This document shows positions 51,437-58,890 of a DNA stretch of 64,000 nt, in pieces. Location of the stretch: contig NZ_LPVF01000011.1 in assembly GCF_001517105.1 (NCBI RefSeq), positions 62,001-126,000 on the forward strand. The letters are read 5' to 3'. The notes beneath the pieces are model-generated. The model had not been told where the DNA came from. It saw only the letters and a program-made list of their open reading frames with translations, and did not search any database. Each line of letters begins with the position of its first letter. The first letter of the stretch is position 1. This DNA is from Bacillus halotolerans. GTDB taxonomy: Bacteria; Bacillota; Bacilli; Bacillales; Bacillaceae. The translations under genes were made by a program, and so were the position numbers.

Positions 51437-53281
51437 ATGATTAGACGAAGAAAAAGCATGTTTACCACTCTCACATTGTTGGTGTTGTTGATGATGGGGG
51501 CTTCTGTGTTTCCTGTCAAAGCAGAAGGAGCGGCGCGGCAGATGGAAGCGCTGAACCGGGGCCTTGTGGCAGTCAAAACGGATGGCGGCATTTTTGTCAG
51601 CTGGCGGTTTCTTGGGACAGAAAACGCATCTGTGACGTTTAATGTGTACAGAGACGGACAAAAGCTGAATGCTTCGCCTGTCAAATCCACGAATTATATC
51701 GATAAAAACGGAACAGCTGGCTCATCGTATTCCATTCGGGCTGTTGTAAACGGAACCGAGCAGGCCGCTTCTGAAAAAGCCTCTGTATGGGCACAGCCGT
51801 ATCATTCCGTTCCGCTTGATAAACCGGCTGGAGGCAAGACACCAAAGGGTGAAGCCTATACCTACAGTGCCAATGATGCCAGTACGGGCGATGTGGATGG
51901 CGATGGGCAGTATGAGCTGATCCTAAAATGGGATCCGTCCAATTCAAAGGACAATTCACAGGACGGCTATACGGGTGAAGTGTTTATTGATGCGTATAAG
52001 CTGGACGGAACAAAATTATGGCGAATCGGTCTCGGCAAAAACATCAGAGCGGGCGCACACTACACTCAGTTTATGGTGTATGACCTGGATGGTGACGGAA
52101 AAGCGGAAGTGGCGATGAAAACCGCTGACGGAACAAAAGACGGCACGGGAAAAGTGATCGGAAATGCGAATGCCGATTACAGAAATGAGCAGGGGCGTGT
52201 GCTTTCTGGTCCTGAGTACCTGACTGTCTTTCAAGGTGAAACGGGAAAAGAGCTTGTCACTTCAAACTTTGAACCGGCACGGGGCAATGTATCAGATTGG
52301 GGTGACAGCTACGGCAACCGGGTCGATCGTTTTCTTGCGGGCATTGCGTATCTCGACGGACAGCGTCCGAGCCTGATTATGACTAGAGGCTATTACGCCA
52401 AAACCATGCTTGTTGCGTATAACTTCAGAGACGGAAAACTGTCAAAGCTTTGGACGCTGGATTCCTCTAAGTCGGGTAATCAAGCTTTCGCCGGACAGGG
52501 CAATCACAACTTAAGCATTGCAGATGTGGACGGAGACGGCAAGGATGAAATCATCTTCGGCTCAATGGCGGTTGACCATGACGGCAAAGGCATGTACTCG
52601 ACAGGCTTAGGCCACGGAGACGCGCTGCATGCCGGAGATCTTGATCCGAGCCGGCCGGGGCTTGAAGTATTTCAGGTTCATGAGGACAAAAACGCGCAAT
52701 ACGGCTTATCCTTCCGTGACGCCGCAACGGGAAAAATCATTTGGGGTGTCCACGCCGGCAAGGATGTAGGCCGGGGCATGGCTGCTGATATTGATCCGCG
52801 CTATCCGGGACAAGAGGTTTGGGCGAACGGTTCTCTTTACACATCGAAAGGCGCCAAAATCGGCAACAGTGTGCCGTCGTCAACCAATTTCGGCATCTGG
52901 TGGGACGATGACCTGCTGCGGGAACAGCTGGACAGCAACAGGATTGATAAATGGGATTATCAAAACGGCGTCTCTAAAAACCTGCTGACGGCATCAGGTG
53001 CTGTCTCCAATAACTCTACAAAAGCAACACCGGCTCTTCAGGCTGATCTGCTCGGTGACTGGCGGGAGGAAGCTGTGTGGAGAACTGAGGACAGCAGTGC
53101 GCTCCGCATCTACACCACCACAATCCCGACCGAGCACAGGCTGTATACGCTGATGCATGATCCTGTGTACCGGCTCGGCATTGCCTGGCAAAATGTCGCG
53201 TATAACCAGCCGCCGCATACAAGCTTCTTTTTAGGAGACGGCATGGCGGCACAGTCTAAACCGAATATGTATACGCCTTAA
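51437..53281 (+). CDS. yesW: YesW, secreted rhamnogalacturonan endolyase (PL11)
   Basis: The 614-residue PL11 lyase cuts the rhamnose-galacturonate backbone of pectin by beta elimination. A signal peptide (MIRRRKSMF, core to about 25, cleavage near VKA-EG) sends it outside. The rest is the eight-bladed propeller with calcium loops such as DVDGDGQYE, DLDGDGKAE and DVDGDGKDE. I use the ATG at 51437, eight bases after TAAGGAG; the start at 51419 usually chosen lies upstream of that site. It is closely similar to YesX in tandem. Confidence 0.95.
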   Translation: MIRRRKSMFTTLTLLVLLMMGASVFPVKAEGAARQMEALNRGLVAVKTDGGIFVSWRFLGTENASVTFNVYRDGQKLNASPVKSTNYIDKNGTAGSSYSIRAVVNGTEQAASEKASVWAQPYHSVPLDKPAGGKTPKGEAYTYSANDASTGDVDGDGQYELILKWDPSNSKDNSQDGYTGEVFIDAYKLDGTKLWRIGLGKNIRAGAHYTQFMVYDLDGDGKAEVAMKTADGTKDGTGKVIGNANADYRNEQGRVLSGPEYLTVFQGETGKELVTSNFEPARGNVSDWGDSYGNRVDRFLAGIAYLDGQRPSLIMTRGYYAKTMLVAYNFRDGKLSKLWTLDSSKSGNQAFAGQGNHNLSIADVDGDGKDEIIFGSMAVDHDGKGMYSTGLGHGDALHAGDLDPSRPGLEVFQVHEDKNAQYGLSFRDAATGKIIWGVHAGKDVGRGMAADIDPRYPGQEVWANGSLYTSKGAKIGNSVPSSTNFGIWWDDDLLREQLDSNRIDKWDYQNGVSKNLLTASGAVSNNSTKATPALQADLLGDWREEAVWRTEDSSALRIYTTTIPTEHRLYTLMHDPVYRLGIAWQNVAYNQPPHTSFFLGDGMAAQSKPNMYTP

Positions 53282-53294
53282 CAGAAGGGGGGAA

Positions 53295-53322
53295 GGAACG
53301 GGCCGTACGCTTGGCCCGTTCC
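53295..53322 (+). promoter_or_regulatory. 10-bp RNA hairpin between the yesX ribosome site and start codon
   Basis: GGAACGGGCC (53295-53304) and GGCCCGTTCC (53313-53322) pair perfectly around GTACGCTT, with no T run after it. The purine-rich ribosome site (GAAGGGGGGAA, 53284-53294) touches its 5' side and the yesX ATG lies eight bases past its 3' side. Folding would bring the two to a normal distance. Confidence 0.75.
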
Positions 53323-53330
53323 CATTTAAA

Positions 53331-55169
53331 ATGAAACCAAAAAAGAGGCAAATGGAATACCTGACCAGAGGCCTGATCGCGGTCAAAACGGAGCAAGGCG
53401 TATTTGTGAGCTGGCGTTTTCTCGCAACCGATCATGAGACTGTTGCTTTTCACATTTATCGGAACGGAGATCGGATCACTGGCAAACCGATTGCGGATAG
53501 CACCAATTTTCTGGATGAAAAGGGAACGGAGGGCTCTCTCTATCAAGTGGCGGCTGTCTATAAAGGCCGGGAAGAAAGGCTTTCGAAAGAAGCTTCCGTT
53601 TGGCGGGAAAACGTTCTCGAGCTCCCGCTTAACAAACCCGAAGGCGGCGTGACACCGGACGGAAAACCGTATACCTACAGCGCCAATGATGCGAGCGTCG
53701 GAGATGTGGATGGGGACGGAGAATATGAAATCATCCTGAAATGGAACCCGTCCAACTCAAAAGATAACGCCCACGACGGATATACCGGAGACGTCCTCAT
53801 TGACGCCTATAAACTGAATGGCACTTTTCTGTGGCGGATCAACCTCGGCAGAAATATCAGAGCAGGCGCCCATTATACGCAGTTTATGGTCTATGACTTA
53901 GACGGTGACGGAAAAGCAGAAATCGCTATGAAAACAGCCGACGGCACAATAGACGGCAAAGGAAACATCATCGGTGAAGCGCATGCTGATTTCAGGAATG
54001 AGCAGGGCAGAATCCTGTCAGGTCCGGAATATTTGACAGTGTTTAAAGGGGAAACCGGTGAAGCGCTCACGACTGTCGATTATGAACCGCCTCGCGGTAA
54101 CCTGAAGGATTGGGGAGACGGCTACGGCAACCGGATGGACCGTTTTCTAGCCGGAATCGCTTATTTAGATGGAGAGCGGCCGAGCCTGGTGATGGCACGG
54201 GGTTATTATACGAGAACGGTATTGGTCGCTTATGATTTCAGGAACGGCAGGCTGAAAAAACGCTGGACGTTTGACTCTAATCAGCCGGGGCATGAAGCAT
54301 ACGCGGGACAGGGCAACCACAGCTTGAGCGTTGCCGATGTTGATGGAGATGGAAAGGATGAAATTATTTACGGCGCCATGGCGGTTGATCATGACGGAAC
54401 CGGTCTGTACACGACGGAACTCGGACACGGAGACGCCATGCACGTCGGCGATCTAGATCCGTCACGCAAAGGGCTTGAAGTGTTTCAGGTTCATGAGGAC
54501 GCAAGCAAGCCGTATGGGTTGTCGCTGCGTGATGCCGGAACAGGCGAGGTGTTATGGGGCGTCCATGCCGGAACAGATGTCGGCAGAGGAATGGCGGCTC
54601 ACATTGACCCTCGGTACAAGGGATCGCTCGTTTGGGGAATTGATCCGCCGGGCAATGATGGAATGTCATATGGGCTCTATACGAGCAAAGGAGAAAAAAT
54701 CAGCGACAAAGCGCCTGCTTCAGCCAATTTCGCCATTTGGTGGGACGGGGACTTGGTCAGGGAGCTGTTGGATCATGAATGGAATGGAACAATCGGCAAA
54801 CCAAAGATTGAAAAGTGGGATGCTGAAAACCGCTGTTTAAAAACGATTTTTCAGCCGGAAGGTGTGCTGTCCAACAACGGGACAAAAGGAAACCCGGTTC
54901 TTCAGGCCAACCTGTTCGGAGACTGGCGGGAAGAGGTCATTTGGAGAACCGAAGACAGCAGTGCGCTCCGTATCTATACAACGACACACCTTACCCGCCA
55001 TCGTTTTTACACACTGATGCACGATCCGGTTTACAGGCTCGGGATCGCTTGGCAGAACACCGCGTACAACCAGCCGCCGCACACAAGCTTTTATCTCGGA
55101 ACAGGGATGAAAAAACCGCCGAAGCCCGCTCTGTACATAGCGGGAAACAAAGCGGAGACGCCGCTTTAG
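53331..55169 (+). CDS. yesX: YesX, cytosolic rhamnogalacturonan exolyase (PL11)
   Basis: The 612-residue PL11 enzyme resembles YesW along its whole length, including the calcium loops DVDGDGEYE, DLDGDGKAE and DVDGDGKDE, but has no signal peptide. It releases unsaturated disaccharides from the fragments YesW makes. An insertion at about residues 433-450 (WGIDPPGNDGMSYGLY) is absent from YesW; family knowledge links such a loop to exo action. No start codon exists upstream of the ATG at 53331 in this frame, and the only ribosome site is behind a hairpin. Confidence 0.94.
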   Translation: MKPKKRQMEYLTRGLIAVKTEQGVFVSWRFLATDHETVAFHIYRNGDRITGKPIADSTNFLDEKGTEGSLYQVAAVYKGREERLSKEASVWRENVLELPLNKPEGGVTPDGKPYTYSANDASVGDVDGDGEYEIILKWNPSNSKDNAHDGYTGDVLIDAYKLNGTFLWRINLGRNIRAGAHYTQFMVYDLDGDGKAEIAMKTADGTIDGKGNIIGEAHADFRNEQGRILSGPEYLTVFKGETGEALTTVDYEPPRGNLKDWGDGYGNRMDRFLAGIAYLDGERPSLVMARGYYTRTVLVAYDFRNGRLKKRWTFDSNQPGHEAYAGQGNHSLSVADVDGDGKDEIIYGAMAVDHDGTGLYTTELGHGDAMHVGDLDPSRKGLEVFQVHEDASKPYGLSLRDAGTGEVLWGVHAGTDVGRGMAAHIDPRYKGSLVWGIDPPGNDGMSYGLYTSKGEKISDKAPASANFAIWWDGDLVRELLDHEWNGTIGKPKIEKWDAENRCLKTIFQPEGVLSNNGTKGNPVLQANLFGDWREEVIWRTEDSSALRIYTTTHLTRHRFYTLMHDPVYRLGIAWQNTAYNQPPHTSFYLGTGMKKPPKPALYIAGNKAETPL

Positions 55170-55178
55170 GAGGAACGT

Positions 55179-56189
55179 ATGGGATACGAAGCAAAGACTG
55201 AACGCTATGACAAAATGACCTATCACAAAGCCGGGCGAACCGGATTAAGGCTTCCCGCCGTTTCTCTCGGCCTCTGGCATCAGTTCGGTGCTGCCTATTC
55301 TCCGGAGAACGCGCGGTCCATGCTGAGAGCCGCATTTGATGCAGGCATTGTCCATTTTGATCTGGCCAACAATTACGGCCCGCCGCCCGGCTCCGCTGAG
55401 GAGATGTTCGGGCGCATACTGAAAACGGATTTTGCGCCTTACCGTGATGAACTCGTCATCAGCACTAAAGCCGGCTATGACATGTGGAAGGGGCCGTATG
55501 GCAATGGCGGTTCGAAAAAACATTTAACTGCCAGCTTGAATCAAAGTTTAAAGCGGCTGGGACTTGATTATGTGGATCTCTTCTATTCGCACCGTCCTGA
55601 TCCTGAAACGCCGCTTGAGGAAACGATGGAGACGCTGGCGGGCTTTGTGCGTCAAGGAAAAGCTTTGTATGTCGGACTGTCAAACTACAGCCCTGAAGAG
55701 ACAGAGCGCGCCGCCGATCTTTTACAACAGCTCGGAGTCCGGCTCGCCATCCATCAGACGCGATATTCGATGTTTCACCGAGATCCGGAAAAAGGGCTGC
55801 TTGATGTGCTGGACAAAAAGGGAGCCGGCTGCATCGCGTTTGCGCCGCTCGCTCAAGGGCTTCTCACGACAAAGTACGTTTCCGCCATCTCGGAAACCTC
55901 AAGAGCAAAGGATGCGAACAGTCCTTTCCTCCAGGCGGAGCACATTACCGAAAGGACGGTCAGTAAGGCGCAAAGGCTGAATCTGGTTGCGAAAGAACGG
56001 GGACAATCGCTCCCGCAAATGGCGCTCTCATGGCTTTTGAAGGATGCCCGGATGACCTCCGTTTTAATTGGAGCAAGCCGGGCGCAACAAATAGAGGAAA
56101 ACGTTCAAGCTTTGCAATCAGCGGATTTTTCAAACGAGGAGCTTTCTGCCATTGAGTTTATATTAAGTGAAAAAAACGAGGGGGAATGA
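55179..56189 (+). CDS. Aldo-keto reductase, L-glyceraldehyde 3-phosphate reductase (YghZ/Gpr) family
   Basis: The 336-residue NADPH-dependent reductase follows E. coli YghZ closely (RLPAVSLGLWHQFG, HFDLANNYGPPPGSAEE, STKAGYDMWKGPYGNGGS). The catalytic tetrad is intact: D61, Y66, K97 and H138. Family members reduce L-glyceraldehyde 3-phosphate and methylglyoxal-like aldehydes. It sits between yesX and yesY, nine bases after yesX, with its own site TAGGAGG and the same direction. I do not recall a gene here in B. subtilis 168. A role in reducing lactaldehyde or glyceraldehyde from rhamnose or galacturonate breakdown would fit; this is inference. Confidence 0.88.
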   Translation: MGYEAKTERYDKMTYHKAGRTGLRLPAVSLGLWHQFGAAYSPENARSMLRAAFDAGIVHFDLANNYGPPPGSAEEMFGRILKTDFAPYRDELVISTKAGYDMWKGPYGNGGSKKHLTASLNQSLKRLGLDYVDLFYSHRPDPETPLEETMETLAGFVRQGKALYVGLSNYSPEETERAADLLQQLGVRLAIHQTRYSMFHRDPEKGLLDVLDKKGAGCIAFAPLAQGLLTTKYVSAISETSRAKDANSPFLQAEHITERTVSKAQRLNLVAKERGQSLPQMALSWLLKDARMTSVLIGASRAQQIEENVQALQSADFSNEELSAIEFILSEKNEGE

Positions 56190-56192
56190 GAC

Positions 56193-56846
56193 ATGGCACA
56201 TCATCTTTATCTTGCTGGTGATTCGACTGTCCAAACGTATGGAGAAAGTACAAATCAAGGGGGCTGGGGGCAGTTTCTCGGTTCGCATCTGCCGGAGCAT
56301 ATTCAGGTGATCAATAAAGCGATCGGCGGCAGAAGCTCAAAAACCTTTGTGGAGGAAGGCAGGCTTCAGGCGATCCTTGATGTGATTGAGCCGGATGATT
56401 GGCTGTTTGTGCAGATGGGCCATAATGACGCGTCGAAAAATAAGCCGGAGCGCTACACCGAGCCCTATACCACCTATAAACAATATTTAAAGCAGTATAT
56501 CGCAGGCGCTAGAGAAAAAGGCGCGCATCCGCTTCTCATTACCCCAGTAGCCCGCTTTCATTATGAAAACGGCGTGTTTTTGAACGACTTTCCTGATTAT
56601 TGTATTGCCATGAAGCAGACGGCCGCTGAGGAGAATGTCCAGCTCATTGATCTAATGGAAAAAAGCCTCGCTTTCTTTACTGAGAAGGGCGAAGAAAAAG
56701 TATACACCTATTTTATGGTTTCTGAGGGGATTGACGATTACACGCATTTTACAAAAAAAGGCGCAAATGAAATGGCAAAACTCGTAGCGAAAGGCATGAA
56801 GGAGCTCGGCCTGCCATTAACAGAATCCATCGTCAAAGAAGGGTGA
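56193..56846 (+). CDS. yesY: YesY, rhamnogalacturonan acetylesterase-like SGNH hydrolase
   Basis: The 217-residue paralogue of RhgT has nucleophile S11 in YLAGDSTVQ, the G in IGGRSSKTF, the N of GHNDASKN and the DxxH pair in DDYTHFTKKG (about residue 190). There is no signal peptide, so it should deacetylate imported fragments; the two esterases may prefer different acetyl positions. The ATG at 56193 follows GAGGGGGAA, three bases after the reductase stop. Confidence 0.93.
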   Translation: MAHHLYLAGDSTVQTYGESTNQGGWGQFLGSHLPEHIQVINKAIGGRSSKTFVEEGRLQAILDVIEPDDWLFVQMGHNDASKNKPERYTEPYTTYKQYLKQYIAGAREKGAHPLLITPVARFHYENGVFLNDFPDYCIAMKQTAAEENVQLIDLMEKSLAFFTEKGEEKVYTYFMVSEGIDDYTHFTKKGANEMAKLVAKGMKELGLPLTESIVKEG

Positions 56847-56851
56847 AGGAC

Positions 56852-58846
56852 TTGGGGAGAAAATTATATCACGGCGCTTGCTATTATCCGGAGCTATGGG
56901 ATGAAAAGACGATTCAGCAGGATATTGACAGGATGCGGGAGGTCGGCATCAATGTCGTGCGAATGGGTGAATTCGCCTGGTCTGTGATCGAGCCGGAAGA
57001 AGGAAAAATTGACTTGAGCTTTTTTAAGGAAATGATCAGCCGGATGTATGACAACGGCATCGAAACGATCATGTGCACACCGACGCCGACACCGCCTATT
57101 TGGCTGTCGCACGGCCGGCCTGAGCGAATGCATATCAACGAAAAAAGAGAGGTGATGGGGCACGGCTCCCGTCAGCATGCTTGTACAAATAACCAATATT
57201 TCCGAAAAAGAGCCGCCATCATCACCACAAGCATCGCCAAAGAGCTGGGACACCTGCCGGGGCTGATCGGCTGGCAGCTCGATAATGAATTTAAATGCCA
57301 TGTGGCTGAATGCATGTGTGAGACGTGCTTAAGCTTATGGCATGTCTGGCTTAGAAACCGTTACGGTGTGATTGAACGGTTAAATGAAGCGTGGGGAACC
57401 GATGTGTGGAGCGAAACCTATCAAACCTTTGAGCAGGTGCCGCAGCCGGGTCCGGCCCCGTTTTTGCATCACGCTTCATTGCGCACGATGTATCAGCTGT
57501 TTTCGATGGAGATGATCGCTCAATTTGCGGATGAACAGGCGAAAATCATCCGCTGTTATTCAGATGCGCCAATCACTCATAACGGCTCGGTCATGTTCAG
57601 CACAGACAATGAGCGGATGTTTCAGAATCTCGATTTTGCTTCCTATGATACGTACGCTTCCCAAGAAAATGCATCTGCATTTTTATTAAATTGTGATATT
57701 TGGAGGCATTTCAAAAAAGACCGCCCGTTTTGGATTCTGGAAACAAGCCCGTCCTATGCAGCCTCGCTCGAAAGCTGTGCCATGCCGCACGCCGATGGGT
57801 ATTTACAAGCTGAAGCCGTGTCTTCTTACGCCTTGGGGAGCGAGGGATTTTGCTACTGGCTGTGGCGCCAGCAGCGTTCAGGCAGCGAGATTTCACACGG
57901 TTCCGTCCTTAGTGCCTGGGGAGAGCCGACGGTCGGTTATCAAAACGTTTTGGCGGTTGAGCGGGCAAGAAAGGAAATCGAACCGATCATTCTTTCTACG
58001 GTGCCCGTTCAGGCTGAAGTTGCAATGACCTATTCCGACAGGGCGAAAGCGTTTCTGAAAACAGAACCTCACCGGGGGCTCCAACACCGAACGCTTATCA
58101 CACACTTTTACGAGCGCATCCTCAACACGGGTATTCATCGTGATCTCGTTCCGGAAGGCTTTCCGCTGGAGGGCTATCGTGTGCTGTTTACGCCATTTGT
58201 GCCTTATCTGTCTTCTGCTTTTATCAAAAAAGCTTCCGCATTTGCTGAAGCGGGCGGCATATGGATTGCCGGGCCGCTGACGGGAGGGCGTACGGGCGAG
58301 CATACGGTTCATACCGATTATGCCCTTGGAGAACTGGAGAAAACAGCCGGAATCAAAACACTGTTCACGTTCCCGATGAACGAGGATGCAAATACAGGAA
58401 AAGCGTTTGGCATGACGGCGCCGCTCGGGCTGTGGAGCGCGGTGTTTGATACAGAGAGCGGAAACACTCTCGGCACAATTGAATCCGGTCCTGGCGCCGG
58501 TCATGCATTTCTGTCAGAACGAGAGCACGGCAAAGGGAAAATGGTCATGCTCGGCTCGCTTCCATCAGGCGAAAAAGGGGATGCAATGCTGGAAGCGCTC
58601 GTCAGGCATTATGCGGGAGAAGCAGCCGTTTCTGTAAAGTCCGATGTCACCCCCGGTACGATTGTTGCCCCGAGAAAAGGAGGAAACGGCCTTGTATGGG
58701 TTATCGTTAATATGGATGGAAAAGGCGGAAGTGTGACGCTTCCGGAAGAGGGGACCGACCTTTTGGCAAACCGTTCAGTCGGAGCGGGGAGACTGTCAGT
58801 CGGCCAACACGAATACCGTGTGATTCAGTTTGATAATCGCAGCTGA
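56852..58846 (+). CDS. yesZ: YesZ, GH42 beta-galactosidase
   Basis: The 664-residue GH42 enzyme removes beta-galactose from RG-I side chains. It has the N-terminal TIM barrel (LYHGACYYPELWDE; catalytic acid in GWQLDNEFKCH; nucleophile in WILETSPSYAAS), the cysteine cluster CHVAECMCETC for zinc, the trimerisation domain and a C-terminal beta domain. I take the TTG at 56852 because the ribosome site AAGAAGGGTGAAGG is one base from the GTG at 56843 but well spaced from this TTG, and the length then fits the 663 known residues. It ends in a terminator. Confidence 0.92.
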   Translation: MGRKLYHGACYYPELWDEKTIQQDIDRMREVGINVVRMGEFAWSVIEPEEGKIDLSFFKEMISRMYDNGIETIMCTPTPTPPIWLSHGRPERMHINEKREVMGHGSRQHACTNNQYFRKRAAIITTSIAKELGHLPGLIGWQLDNEFKCHVAECMCETCLSLWHVWLRNRYGVIERLNEAWGTDVWSETYQTFEQVPQPGPAPFLHHASLRTMYQLFSMEMIAQFADEQAKIIRCYSDAPITHNGSVMFSTDNERMFQNLDFASYDTYASQENASAFLLNCDIWRHFKKDRPFWILETSPSYAASLESCAMPHADGYLQAEAVSSYALGSEGFCYWLWRQQRSGSEISHGSVLSAWGEPTVGYQNVLAVERARKEIEPIILSTVPVQAEVAMTYSDRAKAFLKTEPHRGLQHRTLITHFYERILNTGIHRDLVPEGFPLEGYRVLFTPFVPYLSSAFIKKASAFAEAGGIWIAGPLTGGRTGEHTVHTDYALGELEKTAGIKTLFTFPMNEDANTGKAFGMTAPLGLWSAVFDTESGNTLGTIESGPGAGHAFLSEREHGKGKMVMLGSLPSGEKGDAMLEALVRHYAGEAAVSVKSDVTPGTIVAPRKGGNGLVWVIVNMDGKGGSVTLPEEGTDLLANRSVGAGRLSVGQHEYRVIQFDNRS

Positions 58847-58872
58847 TTCTTTGCATTGAATCAGCTTTTTTA
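58841..58872 (+). terminator. Terminator after yesZ
   Basis: AGCTGATTC and GAATCAGCT pair around an eight-base loop and are followed by T residues; the yesZ stop is inside the stem. Confidence 0.85.
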
Positions 58873-58890
58873 TATGGAAGGAGAGAACCG

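Noticed and set aside
57893..58504. 203-residue minus-strand frame within yesZ
   Set aside because: Shadow of the GH42 gene; no ribosome site.
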